Positions 10,101 to 20,504 of a stretch of DNA of 64,000 nt are shown piece after piece; positions within the stretch are counted from its first letter, which is position 1, and the number at the start of each line of letters is the position of its first letter. This DNA comes from Alphaproteobacteria bacterium LSUCC0719. Lineage in GTDB: Bacteria > Pseudomonadota > Alphaproteobacteria > Puniceispirillales > Puniceispirillaceae. The stretch covers positions 1 through 64,000 of the forward strand of contig JBFPJN010000006.1 of the NCBI GenBank assembly GCA_040839025.1, written 5' to 3'. The position numbers were made by a program, and so were the translations under genes. The notes below the pieces were generated by a model. The model did no database searches. It was not told the DNA's origin and saw only the letters and a list, made by a program, of their open reading frames with translations.

Positions 10101-10595
10101 ATGTCCACCACCAGTTCCCATCCCAAGGTCGTAGTCTGCATGGGAAGCCAGTCCGACTGGGACACGATGAAGGAAGCTGTGAACAGCCTCGACTCTCTTG
10201 GCGTGCCGCATGACGTGCGGATCATCTCGGCACACCGCACGCCTGACAGGCTTGCCGAATTCGCGCGTGGCGCGGCGGCGGCCGGAGTTGCCGTGATCAT
10301 TGCCGGCGCCGGCGGCGCGGCGCATCTTCCCGGCATGCTGGCGGCCCATACGACACTTCCCGTTCTTGGCGTTCCGGTTGAATCAAAATCCCTGAAAGGC
10401 ATGGATTCACTGTTGTCGATCGTACAGATGCCGGGCGGCATTCCGGTCGGAACTCTTGCCATCGGTGCGCCCGGAGCCCGCAATGCCGGCCTTCTGGCAG
10501 CACAGATCCTGGCACTTTCCGACCCTGATCTTGCGGCAAACCTTGCGGCTTTGCGACAGGCACAGACAGATTCGGTCGCCGAAACACCGTCATGA
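10101..10595 (+). CDS. purE: N5-carboxyaminoimidazole ribonucleotide mutase
   Basis: A 164-residue class I PurE that converts N5-CAIR to CAIR in purine synthesis. Visible motifs are GSQSDWDTM near residue 15, SAHRTPDR with the catalytic histidine, the Gly/Ala-rich [12 protein letters not shown] loop, and [15 protein letters not shown]. It overlaps purK by four bases (ATGA), the standard arrangement for the two-step PurK/PurE route. Confidence 0.97.
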   Translation: MSTTSSHPKVVVCMGSQSDWDTMKEAVNSLDSLGVPHDVRIISAHRTPDRLAEFARGAAAAGVAVIIAGAGGAAHLPGMLAAHTTLPVLGVPVESKSLKGMDSLLSIVQMPGGIPVGTLAIGAPGARNAGLLAAQILALSDPDLAANLAALRQAQTDSVAETPS

Positions 10596-11674
10596 CGGAT
10601 CACAGCCGCAATTCCGGCACCGGCTGTATCGGCATTCTTGGTGGCGGCCAGCTTGGTCGCATGCTGGCCATCGCCGCCGCGCAGCTTGGTCTCCAGACAC
10701 ATGTTTTCGCACCGGATGCCGACACAAGCCCCGCCGGGCAGGTTGCCACGCTGACAACAAAGGCCGCCTATGATGATGTCGAGGCGTTGCGGCGGTTTGC
10801 AGACAGCGTCGACGCGGTCACCAGCGAATTTGAAAATGTGCCGGCCGCAACAATGGATGTGATCGGTGCCAGCTGTCTTGCCAGCCCGGGTGCAGCCGCG
10901 CTTCGCGCCGCCCAGCACAGGATTGCCGAAAAGACCCTTGCCACCGAACTTGGCATTCCCACTCCGCGATACTGGCAGATTCATACCCGGGAAGACCTGA
11001 CGGCGGCGATGGAAACGCTGAATGGTCCGGCAATTCTGAAAACCTGTCGGCTTGGTTATGACGGCAAGGGACAGCGGCGGCTGAAGCCGGGAGATGATCT
11101 TGCAACGGCCCTTGCCGAGCTTGACAGCGATGATGCCATTCTCGAGGAGATGATTGCCTTTGACGGCGAGATCAGCGCCCTTCTGGCGCGCGACGCCACC
11201 GGCGCGATATGTCATTTTCCTGTCACCCAGAACCGGCACGAGAACGGCATTCTGGCCACATCCGTCGCCCCGGCCCCGATCATGCCGGCGCTGGCCACGG
11301 CAGCGCAGACATCCGCCGCAGCGCTGGCCAGCGCGGTTGATCTTGTCGGTCTGCTGGCAGTCGAATTCTTTGTCGACACCGATGGCAGGCTGTTATTCAA
11401 CGAAATGGCACCGCGCCCGCACAATTCCTTTCACTGGACGATCGAAGGGTGTACAAGCAGCCAGTTCACACAGCTGGCGCGGGTTCTTGCCGGCATGGGG
11501 TTTGGCGCCACATCAGCCTATGGCCGGTGGCAGATGGAAAACATCCTTGGTCAGGATATGGGCCGCGTGCCAACATTGCTGAAAACCGAGGGCGCGCACC
11601 TTCATCTCTATGGCAAGCCCGAGGCCCGGACAGACCGCAAGATGGGTCACGTCACCAGACGCCTCGGCGACTGA
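10592..11674 (+). CDS. purK: N5-carboxyaminoimidazole ribonucleotide synthase
   Basis: A 360-residue ATP-grasp enzyme that carboxylates AIR to N5-CAIR using ATP and bicarbonate. The N-terminus shows [13 protein letters not shown], then SEFENVP, and the ATP-grasp core contains [12 protein letters not shown] and [20 protein letters not shown], which carries the metal ligands. It is coupled to purE. Its last 28 bases overlap the end of the convergent metA gene, so transcription of the two must interfere or terminate inside coding DNA; no separate terminator is present. Confidence 0.96.
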   Translation: MTDHSRNSGTGCIGILGGGQLGRMLAIAAAQLGLQTHVFAPDADTSPAGQVATLTTKAAYDDVEALRRFADSVDAVTSEFENVPAATMDVIGASCLASPGAAALRAAQHRIAEKTLATELGIPTPRYWQIHTREDLTAAMETLNGPAILKTCRLGYDGKGQRRLKPGDDLATALAELDSDDAILEEMIAFDGEISALLARDATGAICHFPVTQNRHENGILATSVAPAPIMPALATAAQTSAAALASAVDLVGLLAVEFFVDTDGRLLFNEMAPRPHNSFHWTIEGCTSSQFTQLARVLAGMGFGATSAYGRWQMENILGQDMGRVPTLLKTEGAHLHLYGKPEARTDRKMGHVTRRLGD

Positions 11675-12600
11675 GCCCCGTCATCTGATCCGGACAGTGA
11701 TGACAGATCGAACGGCGTTGCCTGATACAGGTCATTGATCCAGTTATTCATCAGCAGAAACGCATAGGGCCGCCAGAAATTGACCGGCTCCGCCTCGGGA
11801 TCGTCACCCGGGAAATAGCCATGCGGCAGGGCTGTCTGAAGCCCCTGTTCGCGGTCCCGCCAATATTCGGCACCAAGCGTGTCAGCGTCATATTCAAGAT
11901 GGTTCAGAATGAACAGATCACCATTTGACGGGTCGCGCGCCAGCCCGATACCACAGGCCTTGCTCTCGCCAAGCACCTCGATGCCGGCGGCGTCCAGATC
12001 CGGCTTCCTGTTTTCGGTGTAGCGCGATACAGGCATCGGAAAGCTGTCGGTGAACCCGCGCATCAGCCGGCCCGGCACATGGTTGAGCTGATGTGTGAAC
12101 ACGCCGAACAGCTTGTCCCCGCAATCATGTTTCGGCACGCCGTGAAAATGGTAGAGAAGCGTCTGCGCGCCCCAGCAGATGCCAAGACGGCGGAAGCAAT
12201 GTGTCTTTGACCAGTCGAGGATTTCTGTCAGCTCCGGCCAGTAGGCCACATCTTCAAACGGCAGCCGTTCGACAGGCGCGCCGGTAACAATCAGAGCGTC
12301 AAAATATTCATCGCGGACATCATCCAGCCGCCGATAGAAACGACGCAGATAGCCAGGCTCGGTATGACGCGGCGTATAGCTTGCCGTGGTCATCAGGGTC
12401 AGCTCGATCTGCAGCGGCGAATTGCCAAACAGCCGCGCAAACTGGATTTCCGTTTCCTGCTTTTTCGGCATCAGGTTCAGCAGCAACAGCCTCAGGGGCC
12501 GGATATCCTGCTGCAGCGCCTGTTTCTGCGCCATCACGTCGACCTGCTCGGCAAGCAGGTCTTCTAATGCTGGCAGATTGTCTGGTACCTTGATCGGCAT
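11647..12600 (-). CDS. metA: Homoserine O-acyltransferase MetA (acetyl-type predicted)
   Basis: A 317-residue MetA-type enzyme that activates homoserine for methionine synthesis. The nucleophile is Cys142 in LGICWGAQ, and the catalytic His and Glu lie in NHLEYD near residue 235. Residue 111 is Glu (TGAPVERLPF); published work on Bacillus MetA ties Glu here to acetyl-CoA use and Gly to succinyl-CoA use, so I predict an acetyltransferase. The 3' end overlaps purK. The leader just upstream holds three GGACCC boxes on the mRNA strand, but I could not fit a SAM riboswitch there. Confidence 0.92.
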   Translation of the reverse strand: MPIKVPDNLPALEDLLAEQVDVMAQKQALQQDIRPLRLLLLNLMPKKQETEIQFARLFGNSPLQIELTLMTTASYTPRHTEPGYLRRFYRRLDDVRDEYFDALIVTGAPVERLPFEDVAYWPELTEILDWSKTHCFRRLGICWGAQTLLYHFHGVPKHDCGDKLFGVFTHQLNHVPGRLMRGFTDSFPMPVSRYTENRKPDLDAAGIEVLGESKACGIGLARDPSNGDLFILNHLEYDADTLGAEYWRDREQGLQTALPHGYFPGDDPEAEPVNFWRPYAFLLMNNWINDLYQATPFDLSSLSGSDDGAQSPRRLVT

Positions 12601-12604
12601 TGGC

Positions 12605-12645
12605 GGGGTCCTGCTGGTTGCGGGTCCAGTTATCGGGGCGGGTCC
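12605..12645 (-). repeat. Three GGACCC boxes in the metA leader
   Basis: Three copies of GGGTCC (plus strand) at 12606-12611, 12622-12627 and 12640-12645, spaced 16 and 18 bases apart, lie immediately upstream of metA. In the mRNA they read GGACCC. They could be protein-binding or structural elements of the leader, or simple local duplication. Confidence 0.5.
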
Positions 12646-12756
12646 GGTTGTTTGGGCAAATCCACCTGTCAGGGACGCGGTTATAGCTTAGCCACAGACC
12701 AAAAGGCCAGCCCCGAACTGCCGACACAGCTGGTCACGGGCACGAAAGACCGGATA

Positions 12757-13437
12757 TCAGCGGCGCGCACGTCCGACAATCTGGAACATACCTTCGGCAA
12801 GTCGCTGGCCGGCGCTGAGCGCGCTGCGAAGCGGCGCACTGGCCTTGGGAAGGCGCGCCACATCCTGGAGCCGCCGATCAAGAAACCCTTCAATCGCCGT
12901 CCGATCACCGCTGGCATCCGCAATCCATGCAAGCAGGGTTGCGCTGTAGACAGCGGCGAGCGTGGCCCGCTTTGTGTAGAAGGAAATGTCGGTATCGCGT
13001 TGTCCGGCCGCACGCCACATGGCGTCGACAGTTGCATAGAGCGCGCGTGCCGAGGCCAGCGCATTGGCGGGCAAGGCCAGCAGTGTCAATCCACGACGCA
13101 CCGCTTCCTTGTGGAGCGCCGCCTGGTCCAGGCGAATCAGGATCATCTCGCGAATCATCAGATGCACGCGGTCCGGTCGGTTCGGCATCACGGCAAAGGC
13201 CTCGACCATCGCGGCATCGGCGATCGCCGAATGCATCACCACCGCATCGACAGCGCCGCCGGGAAACAGGCGCGTCACGTCATCGGCGGGAAAACCGGCA
13301 TCTGCGGCACCCGCCACCAGGGCCTCGTCGGTCCATCCGTCAAACGGCACATGCACCAGAGCCGCCGCGATAATCGCGGCAGCATCAGCGTTCACTGCGG
13401 TCATATGGTCGGTATTCCGGTCTTCTGCTTTGGTCAT
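12757..13437 (-). CDS. COQ9-family ubiquinone biosynthesis protein
   Basis: A 226-residue protein resembling COQ9, a lipid-binding helper of ubiquinone hydroxylation with a TetR-like fold. Characteristic features are the N-terminal helical part (ALVHVPFDGWTDEALVAGA, then LFPGGAVDAV), and the C-terminal part with TVDAMWRAAGQRDTDISFYTKRATLAAVYSATLLAW, the most conserved stretch of the family. The ATG at 13437 follows GGGGGACA; a later ATG at 13404 is also possible. It is divergent from rpsU and stands apart from metA. Confidence 0.88.
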   Translation of the reverse strand: MTKAEDRNTDHMTAVNADAAAIIAAALVHVPFDGWTDEALVAGAADAGFPADDVTRLFPGGAVDAVVMHSAIADAAMVEAFAVMPNRPDRVHLMIREMILIRLDQAALHKEAVRRGLTLLALPANALASARALYATVDAMWRAAGQRDTDISFYTKRATLAAVYSATLLAWIADASGDRTAIEGFLDRRLQDVARLPKASAPLRSALSAGQRLAEGMFQIVGRARR

Positions 13438-13681
13438 GGCTGTCCCCCGAAACATGGGCCAGAGCTGTCAATCATGTCCCCACAGGCAGAAATGATAGGC
13501 GATCTGGCGAATTTTTCCAGTAACAAACTGCCACAGACCGATTGCCGCACCTCGCTGTGAATGCTTGTTTATTCACGGTTCGGGCTTTACAGGCACGCCG
13601 AGTCTATGCTACGACCCCGCATCCAATGCAGGGACGACAGCTGTCCGTGCGTAAACCAACCTTTCGAAGGGTGTGATCGAC

Positions 13682-13885
13682 GTGTACGTAACCGTACGAG
13701 ACAACAATGTTGACCAGGCGCTCCGCGTGCTGAAGAAGAAGCTGCAGCGTGAAGGTGTGTTCCGCGAGATGAAGAATCGCCGGGCCTATGAAAAGCCATC
13801 CGAGCGCCGCGCCCGTGAAGCCGCCGAATCGACGCGCCGCGTCCGCAAGCTGATGCGCAAACGGATGGAGCGCGAAGGCTACTAG
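13682..13885 (+). CDS. rpsU: 30S ribosomal protein S21
   Basis: A 67-residue basic protein with the S21 core [27 protein letters not shown] and an Arg/Lys-rich tail ([16 protein letters not shown]). The start is uncertain: GTG at 13673 is only about one base from the AAGGG ribosome site, whereas GTG at 13682 lies ten bases after it and gives an N-terminus close to other S21 proteins, so I chose 13682. It is followed 25 bases later by a strong terminator and is a single-gene unit. Confidence 0.93.
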   Translation: MYVTVRDNNVDQALRVLKKKLQREGVFREMKNRRAYEKPSERRAREAAESTRRVRKLMRKRMEREGY

Positions 13886-13910
13886 AGCCTGGCTGCATAG
13901 CCGACGCATG

Positions 13911-13941
13911 GCCGCCCTGAGATTCTCATGGCGGCTTTTTG
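13911..13941 (+). terminator. Rho-independent terminator of rpsU
   Basis: GCCGCC (13911-13916) pairs with GGCGGC (13930-13935) around CTGAGATTCTCAT, which itself can form an inner TGAGA/TCTCA stem. A run of five T follows at once. Position directly after rpsU supports the call. Confidence 0.85.
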
Positions 13942-14148
13942 CTTTTTTGGGGCTATGATGCGGATGTTGGCTTGGCAGACCCCGCAACCGTGGAGCCGTC
14001 GCAAGGTGCATTGGTGGGATTTGCATTATAGCGATTAGCGCAAAAATCCATTACCACCTTGGGCCTTGTTTTCAGACCAGATTTTCGGCCAAGCTGCAAA
14101 ACAGACAGTCGGGTGCCAGACCCCCCGCACCCCAACAGATGGAAAGAC

Positions 14149-15717
14149 ATGATGAAGGTAGGATGCCCAAGGGAAATTCTTGATGGCGAAAAACGCGTCG
14201 CAATGACGCCTGACAGCGTTCGCCAGATCCAGAAACTCGGCTATGACTGCGCGATTGAATCAGGTGCCGGTGCTGCCGCTGGCTTTGCAGATGCAGCCTA
14301 TGAAGAGGCTGGTGCCGAAGTGGTGAAAACCGCGGCAGCGCTGTGGAAGCAATCGGACATCGTGGTCAAGGTACGCGGCGTCGCTGCAAAAGAGGAAAGA
14401 CATCTTCGTGCCGACCAGACGGTGATCAGCCTGCTGTGGCCGGCCCAGAACCCCGCTCTTCTCGATACCTTCAGCAAGGCTGGGGCCAACGCCGTCGCCA
14501 TGGATATGGTGCCGCGGATCAGTCGCGCCCAGAAGATGGATGTATTGTCTTCGATGGCCAATATTGCCGGCTATCGTGCCGTTATCGAGGCCGGCAACCA
14601 GTTTGGTCGGTTCTTTACCGGCCAGATCACCGCCGCCGGCAAGGTGCCACCTGCCAAGGTTCTGGTTATCGGTGCCGGGGTTGCCGGGCTTGCCGCCATC
14701 GGCACCGCCGCCTCGCTTGGCGCCATCGTACGGGCCTTCGATGTTCGCCCGGAAGTTGCCGAGCAGATCGAATCGATGGGCGCTGAATTCCTGATGCTGG
14801 AATTCGAGGAGGACGGGTCGGGTGAAGGTGGATACGCCAAGCCTGCTTCGCCGGAATTCATTGAAAAGGAAATGGAGCTTTTCCGCGCGCAGGCGCCGGA
14901 GATCGACATCGTGATCACCACCGCGCTGATCCCGGGCCGCCCCGCCCCGAAATTATGGCCTGCCGAAATGGTCGCACTGATGAAACCGGGGTCGGTTGTT
15001 GTCGATCTGGCGGCGGAACAGGGCGGCAACTGCGATCTGACCGTGGCCGACGAGATTGTCACCTCACCGAATGGCGTGACAATCGTTGGCTATACCGATT
15101 TTCCAAGCCGGATGGCAGCGCAGAGTTCGACGCTCTATGCCACCAACATCCGCCATATGCTTGACGATCTGACCCCGGAAAAGGATGGCCAGATCACACT
15201 GAACATGGAGGATGATGTCATCCGCGGCGCGACCGCCGTGAAGGGTGGCGAGATCACCTATCCACCACCGGCCCCAAAGGTCCAGGCCATCGGCAAGGCC
15301 ACGGCAGCCGAAAAGCCGGTTGAACTGACACCAGAGGAAAAAGCGGCGCGGGAAATGGCCGAGCATCGCCGCAAGGGGCGCAACCAGATCGGCATGCTGG
15401 CCATTGGCGGTGCGTTCATGATGCTTGTTGGGGCCTATGCGCCGGCCAGCTTCATGCAGCATTTCATTGTCTTTGCGCTGGCCTGTTTTGTCGGTTTTCA
15501 GGTGATCTGGAATGTCAGCCATGCGCTGCATACACCGCTGATGGCGGTAACCAACGCCATCTCGGGCATCATCATTCTTGGCGCGCTGTTGCAGATCGGG
15601 TCAAGCAACCAGATTGTGATGATCCTTGCCAGCATCTCGGTGCTGATCGCGACCATCAACATTGTTGGCGGTTTCATGGTGACACGTCGCATGCTGGCGA
15701 TGTTCCAGAAAAGCTGA
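14149..15717 (+). CDS. pntA: NAD(P) transhydrogenase, alpha subunit
   Basis: A 522-residue PntA of proton-translocating transhydrogenase, which drives NADPH formation from NADH with the proton gradient. The N-terminal AlaDH/PNT-like domain begins [20 protein letters not shown]; the NAD site is [20 protein letters not shown] near residue 170; [14 protein letters not shown] closes the soluble domain. The last ~120 residues form four membrane helices, so the soluble and anchor parts are fused as in E. coli rather than split as in many alphaproteobacteria. The open frame runs 30 codons further up; the ATG at 14149 matches the family and has GGAAAG before it. Confidence 0.96.
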   Translation: MMKVGCPREILDGEKRVAMTPDSVRQIQKLGYDCAIESGAGAAAGFADAAYEEAGAEVVKTAAALWKQSDIVVKVRGVAAKEERHLRADQTVISLLWPAQNPALLDTFSKAGANAVAMDMVPRISRAQKMDVLSSMANIAGYRAVIEAGNQFGRFFTGQITAAGKVPPAKVLVIGAGVAGLAAIGTAASLGAIVRAFDVRPEVAEQIESMGAEFLMLEFEEDGSGEGGYAKPASPEFIEKEMELFRAQAPEIDIVITTALIPGRPAPKLWPAEMVALMKPGSVVVDLAAEQGGNCDLTVADEIVTSPNGVTIVGYTDFPSRMAAQSSTLYATNIRHMLDDLTPEKDGQITLNMEDDVIRGATAVKGGEITYPPPAPKVQAIGKATAAEKPVELTPEEKAAREMAEHRRKGRNQIGMLAIGGAFMMLVGAYAPASFMQHFIVFALACFVGFQVIWNVSHALHTPLMAVTNAISGIIILGALLQIGSSNQIVMILASISVLIATINIVGGFMVTRRMLAMFQKS

Positions 15718-15738
15718 CCGGCAGAAGGGTGAATTCAG

Positions 15739-17115
15739 ATGAGTTTTAACATCGTTACGGCTGTCTATATTGCAGCCAGCGTTCTTTTCATCCTGTCGCT
15801 CGGTGGGCTGTCCAACCAGGAAAGCGCCAAGCGCGCCGTATGGTACGGGATCGTCGGGATGGGACTTGCTGTCGGTGCCACCATTTTTGGCCCACAGGTA
15901 ACCCTGTCCGGGATGTTGCTGATGATGATTGCCGTTGGCTCGGTCATCGGCCTGGTTGTGGCGCAGCGGGTCGAGATGACCGGCATGCCCCAGCTTGTCG
16001 CCGCGCTGCACACCTTTGTCGGGCTGGCGGCTGTGTTCATCGGCATCAATTCCGACCTTGCGCCACCACAGGGGCTTGTCGGGGCCGAAAAGATCATTCA
16101 CGAGGTCGAAATCTTCCTTGGCGTGTTCATTGGCGCGGTCACAACCACCGGTTCGGTTGTCGCCTTTGGCAAATTGTCGGGCTTTCTCGATGGCAAGCCG
16201 CTGACGCTTCCCGGACGAAACATCCTGAATCTGGTTGCGGTACTGGTCTGCGTCTGGCTTGGCGGCATGTATCTGAACCATGCCGGGCCGTGGACATTGT
16301 ATCTGATGACCGCCATCGCGCTGGTCTTTGGCGCGCACCTGGTGCTGGCCATCGGCGGCGCTGACATGCCGGTCGTCGTTTCGATGCTGAATTCCTATTC
16401 CGGTTGGGCGGCGGCAGCGACAGGGTTCCTTCTTGGCAATGACCTGCTGATCGTTACCGGTGCGCTTGTCGGTGCCTCCGGAGCCATCCTGTCCTATATC
16501 ATGTGCCGCGCCATGAACCGGAATTTCCTGTCGGTCATTCTTGGTGGCTGGGGAACAACCGTCAGCAGCAGCCAGGAAGTCGAGGGCGAGATGATTGCCA
16601 CCGATGTGGCCAGCGTCGCAGCCGACCTTCAGGACGCCCAGGACATCATCATCGTGCCGGGTTACGGCATGGCGGTGGCACAGGCACAGGGTGCCGTATC
16701 CGAGATCACGCGGCGTCTGCGCGCACAGGGCAAGTCGGTGCGGTTTGCCATCCATCCCGTTGCCGGTCGCCTTCCCGGCCATATGAACGTGCTTCTTGCC
16801 GAGGCCAAGGTCCCCTATGACATCGTTCTGGAGATGGACGAGATCAATCCGGATTTCCCGAATGCCGACATGGTGATCATTCTTGGTGCCAACGATATCG
16901 TGAACCCGGCGGCCCAGGACGATCCGAACAGCCCGATTGCCGGCATGCCCGTTCTCGAGGTGTGGAAGGCACGGCAGGTGATCATTTCCAAACGCGGCCA
17001 GGGCCGTGGCTATTCGGGAATCGAAAACCCGCTGTTCTTCAAGGACAATTCGCGCATGCTCTATGGCGATGCCAAATCGTCGCTCGACCAGATCCTGACA
17101 AGTCTGGGAAGCTGA
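15739..17115 (+). CDS. pntB: NAD(P) transhydrogenase, beta subunit
   Basis: A 458-residue membrane protein carrying the proton channel and the NADP(H) domain. About eight or nine hydrophobic helices occupy the first 270 residues, including [21 protein letters not shown]. The C-terminal Rossmann-like domain shows [49 protein letters not shown] and [12 protein letters not shown], all diagnostic. It begins 21 bases after pntA with GAAGGG upstream and forms one operon with it, ended by a hairpin just downstream. Confidence 0.97.
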   Translation: MSFNIVTAVYIAASVLFILSLGGLSNQESAKRAVWYGIVGMGLAVGATIFGPQVTLSGMLLMMIAVGSVIGLVVAQRVEMTGMPQLVAALHTFVGLAAVFIGINSDLAPPQGLVGAEKIIHEVEIFLGVFIGAVTTTGSVVAFGKLSGFLDGKPLTLPGRNILNLVAVLVCVWLGGMYLNHAGPWTLYLMTAIALVFGAHLVLAIGGADMPVVVSMLNSYSGWAAAATGFLLGNDLLIVTGALVGASGAILSYIMCRAMNRNFLSVILGGWGTTVSSSQEVEGEMIATDVASVAADLQDAQDIIIVPGYGMAVAQAQGAVSEITRRLRAQGKSVRFAIHPVAGRLPGHMNVLLAEAKVPYDIVLEMDEINPDFPNADMVIILGANDIVNPAAQDDPNSPIAGMPVLEVWKARQVIISKRGQGRGYSGIENPLFFKDNSRMLYGDAKSSLDQILTSLGS

Positions 17116-17121
17116 CATCGT

Positions 17122-17147
17122 GCCCGGGCGCATGTCCGGGCCCTTTG
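17122..17147 (+). terminator. Probable pntAB terminator
   Basis: GCCCGG (17122-17127) pairs with CCGGGC (17136-17141) around GCGCATGT, followed by CCTTT. The stem is strong but the T-run is weak, so efficiency is uncertain. It lies between convergent pntB and the kinase gene. Confidence 0.5.
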
Positions 17148-17176
17148 CTCATTCCAGCTTGAACGGCAGGGCCGGA

Positions 17177-18574
17177 TCAGGCGTCCTGATGCAACAAATT
17201 GTCGGGAATGCCGGCAACTGCCGCCGCCTCGCGTTGCCGCACGGCCAGCCTGTCACAATCGAAATCATCGATCAGGTCATGGAACAGATTGTGCCAGTTC
17301 ACCTCGGCACCAAGATGCATGAATACCGACCCAAGCCCTACCGCCGCGCGGTCCATCAGCACAAACTCGCGTGGCGGACGGATGCCGCCGATGCGCTTCA
17401 GCTCGCCATGCACCTTGCCGGCAAGCTCTCGCCCGGCTGAACCGTTGCGAAGCGCCTGAATGGGTCGCACCTTGTCTTCCAGCAGTGGTGCGTAGATGAA
17501 TTCAGCCCACATGTTGAGAACCTCGATGGCCTCCTTGTCCAGACCGTGGAAGCCCCAGCTTTCATAGGCATGAACCGCCAGTTCAGGGTCGGAATCGCGA
17601 AGTGCCCGATACAGGTCGATAACGCCGCCCACAAAGGCCGGGCGGAACAGCCTGATCGACCCGAAATCCATCAGATTGATCCTGTTGTCGGCATCAAGCG
17701 AGTAATTGCCAAGATGCGGATCACCATGGATCACACCATAGAAGTAGAATGGCACATACCAGACCCGGAACATGTTGCGGGCAATCTCGTTGCGCACCTC
17801 CTGCGACGGGTCGGTCTCCAGAAACGGCATGATCCGTGTGCCATCAAGCCAGCTCATCGCCATCAGGCGGTCGGTTGACAGCTCGGGCCGATAGACGGGA
17901 AGCCGCACCGTGTCCTCATTGGCAAGCATATGATGATACAGCGCCAGATTGGTCGCCTCGCGCCGGTAATCCAGCTCCTCGCGAAGACGTTCTGACAATT
18001 CGTCATAGATATCGGATGTGGAAATTGCGGAATCGTAACGCTCATACAGCTGGAACACCAGACGAAGCTGGCGCAGATCGGCGTCGATCGCCGATGCCAT
18101 GTCAGGATATTGAAGCTTCATCGCCAGTTGATTGCCGTCAAGGTCGACAGCCCGGTGAACCTGGCCAAGTGATGCCGCCGACACCGCCTCGCGCGAGAAT
18201 GACTGCAGCTTCTGCTGCCAGTCCGGACCAAGTTCGGCTGCCATGCGGCGGCGTGTGAACAGCCATCCCATCGCCGGCGCATCCGCCTGCAGGCTTGCCA
18301 GCTCTTCGGCATATTCCGGCGGCAGCGCATCAGGAATGGTTGATAGGATCTGCGCCACCTTCATGATCGGGCCTTTCAGCCCACCAAGCGCCTCGCGAAG
18401 ATCAGCGGCATGTTTGGACCGGTCGATCTGCATGCCGAGATACCGTTCACCGGCCATCCGCGCGGCAAGTCCCGTCATCGTCGAGGTGACGCGGGCATAG
18501 CGCCGCAACCGGCCACCAACACGGCCCTGATCCCTGTTGTCGCGCCGTGGTGTCCGCTGGTCGGTATCGGCCAT
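17177..18574 (-). CDS. ABC1/UbiB (AarF)-family atypical kinase-like protein
   Basis: A 465-residue member of the ABC1/ADCK/UbiB family, linked in other organisms to ubiquinone metabolism. A conserved region GGLKGPIMKVAQILST near residues 65-80 corresponds to the KxGQ motif of the family, here with Val in place of Gly (MKVAQ). Downstream are AMKLQYPD, LDYRREATN, VIHGDPHLGNY (catalytic loop) and LMDFGSIR (metal-binding loop). Its start shares a base with the stop of the upstream peptidase gene (TGATG), so the two are translationally coupled. Role in quinone metabolism is by family only. Confidence 0.88.
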   Translation of the reverse strand: MADTDQRTPRRDNRDQGRVGGRLRRYARVTSTMTGLAARMAGERYLGMQIDRSKHAADLREALGGLKGPIMKVAQILSTIPDALPPEYAEELASLQADAPAMGWLFTRRRMAAELGPDWQQKLQSFSREAVSAASLGQVHRAVDLDGNQLAMKLQYPDMASAIDADLRQLRLVFQLYERYDSAISTSDIYDELSERLREELDYRREATNLALYHHMLANEDTVRLPVYRPELSTDRLMAMSWLDGTRIMPFLETDPSQEVRNEIARNMFRVWYVPFYFYGVIHGDPHLGNYSLDADNRINLMDFGSIRLFRPAFVGGVIDLYRALRDSDPELAVHAYESWGFHGLDKEAIEVLNMWAEFIYAPLLEDKVRPIQALRNGSAGRELAGKVHGELKRIGGIRPPREFVLMDRAAVGLGSVFMHLGAEVNWHNLFHDLIDDFDCDRLAVRQREAAAVAGIPDNLLHQDA

Positions 18575-20352
18575 CAGGACAGCCCCTCCAGCTCGTCGAT
18601 CATGCCGGAAATCATATCCAGCCCCATCGACCAGAAGGCCGGATCACGGGCATCCAGCCCGAACCGCCCCAGCGCCACATCGTAGCGTTCGGTTCCGCCA
18701 GCACATAAAAGATCACGGTAGCGGGTAACGAAATCAGCCGCCGTGCCGGCCTCGCGCTCGGACGTGTAGGTCTGCCACAGCGCGTTCACAAGACAGTCGC
18801 CGAACGCATAGGCATATACATAGAACGGCGTATGCACGAAATGTGGAACATATCCCCAGATCGGCCGGTAATCATCGCCTGTACGGACCGCCGGGCCAAG
18901 CGCCGCACGCTGTGTTTCCATCCAGATGTCGGATATCTCTTCGGCCGTCAACTCGGCGGTGCGCCGGGCCTCATGAAGCCTTGTCTCGAAATTGTGGAAC
19001 GCCACCTGCCTGACAACGGTGTTCAGCATATCCTCGACCTTGCCAGCCAGCAGGCGACGCCGGACGCCGGTATCGCCGGCATTGTCGACAAGGCGCCGGA
19101 AGGTCAGCATCTCGGCAAATACGGATGCGGTTTCCGCAAGTGTCAGTGGCGTATCCGACATCAGATAGCCGCGATCGGCGGCAAGCCGCTGGTGAATGCC
19201 ATGCCCCATTTCATGGGCCAGCGTCATCACATCGCGTGATTTGCCGGAAAAATTCATCAGGATATAGGGGTGTGCCGAGGGCGTTACCGGATGCGAAAAG
19301 GCACCGGAACTCTTGCCGGCGCGCGGCGCGGCGTCGATCCAGTTGCGTTCAAAGAACGGCGCGGCAAGGTCGGCCATATTGGGGTCGAAGCTGGCAAAGG
19401 AGTCCATGACCAGCCGCTCTGCCTCGTCCCAGGTGAAACTGCTGTCATCATCATCGGGAAGCGGCGCGTTGCGATCCCACCAGTCGATGGACTCGCCCCC
19501 CATCCATCCGGCCTTCAGCCGGTAATAGCGATGCGCCAGATCCGCGTTGCGCGAATCAACGGCGCTGACCAGCGCGTCAACCACTTCGTCATCGACATCA
19601 TTGTCAAGGTTGCGCGATGCCACCGGACGTTTGAACCCCCGCCAGCGGTCCTCGATCTCCTTGTCCTTGGCGATGGTGTTGAGGACAAGCGACAACAATC
19701 GCTGATTTGCCTTCAATGTGGTCGACAACGAAGCGCCTGCCTCGCGCCGTTCATCGCCATCGGCACTTGCCAGTGAATTCAGGATCTCGGCCTCGGTCAC
19801 CTCGGCGCCCTTGAATGGAAAGCGCAGCGAAGCGGCTGTTTCATCAAACAGCCTTACCCAGGCACCGCGACCTGTCGGCGCGCGTTCGGCAAGCATCCGT
19901 TCCATGTTGGCATCAAGCTGGTAGGGTGCCATCGCACGGACGCGGCGAAGCCACGGCATCCATGCCGCCACCGCCTCGGTCCTGCACAGCTCGTCGATAT
20001 GCGCCTGTGGCAATGTCGCCAGTTCCAGTTCAACAAAAAGAAGTTCGGACCCGATTTCCGCACCGGCCTCGCGAATTGACTGGTGATGGCGTGCGATATC
20101 CGCGTCGGTGGTGTTGGCGGCGAATTGCAGCTGGGCATGGCTGGCCACCTTGCCGAGCGTCTCGAGGATGCGTTCATATTCGGCAATCAGCGCGGCAAGC
20201 TGGGGGCCATCCGCCTCACCAAGCCGCCCGCGCCAGTCGGCAGCAAGCGATTGTGCCGCCGCACGCGATTGTGCGATATCCGCGGCGATGGCGGCATCAT
20301 CAATGTGGCTGTAGAGATCCGTAAGATCCCAGATTGGGCTGCTGTCGGGCAT
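18574..20352 (-). CDS. pepF: M3-family oligoendopeptidase (PepF type)
   Basis: A 592-residue cytoplasmic zinc metallopeptidase. The zinc motif HEMGH is at residues 380-384, within TLAHEMGHGIHQ, and the conserved downstream Glu lies in LAETASVFAEM. Length and the C-terminal VHTPFYVYAYAFGDCLVNALW segment are typical of M3B oligoendopeptidase F. The open frame extends to 20487, but MPDSSPIWDLTDLY at 20352 is the family-like N-terminus. It heads a two-gene unit with the ABC1 kinase and is divergent from the glycine operon. Confidence 0.92.
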   Translation of the reverse strand: MPDSSPIWDLTDLYSHIDDAAIAADIAQSRAAAQSLAADWRGRLGEADGPQLAALIAEYERILETLGKVASHAQLQFAANTTDADIARHHQSIREAGAEIGSELLFVELELATLPQAHIDELCRTEAVAAWMPWLRRVRAMAPYQLDANMERMLAERAPTGRGAWVRLFDETAASLRFPFKGAEVTEAEILNSLASADGDERREAGASLSTTLKANQRLLSLVLNTIAKDKEIEDRWRGFKRPVASRNLDNDVDDEVVDALVSAVDSRNADLAHRYYRLKAGWMGGESIDWWDRNAPLPDDDDSSFTWDEAERLVMDSFASFDPNMADLAAPFFERNWIDAAPRAGKSSGAFSHPVTPSAHPYILMNFSGKSRDVMTLAHEMGHGIHQRLAADRGYLMSDTPLTLAETASVFAEMLTFRRLVDNAGDTGVRRRLLAGKVEDMLNTVVRQVAFHNFETRLHEARRTAELTAEEISDIWMETQRAALGPAVRTGDDYRPIWGYVPHFVHTPFYVYAYAFGDCLVNALWQTYTSEREAGTAADFVTRYRDLLCAGGTERYDVALGRFGLDARDPAFWSMGLDMISGMIDELEGLS

Positions 20353-20504
20353 ATGAAAACTCGCAGATCCTTGTCGCGTTACCCGATCTTCGTAACGCTC
20401 CACCGATATGGGGGTGGCAGCCGTCTGTCGCAAGCCAAAAAGGCGATGCGCTTTGGCCTTGCCTAAATTCACTATACGACATAGCATCCAAGGGCTCGAT
20501 ACAG

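Noticed and set aside
12601-12700. SAM-II riboswitch ahead of metA
   Set aside because: A GATTTG stretch is present, but the pseudoknot partners and the GCTAAA region do not fall in the right order.
15601-17133. 510-codon open frame antisense to pntB
   Set aside because: Low-complexity His/Arg/Gly/Asp-rich translation typical of the antisense of membrane genes; pntB is unambiguous.
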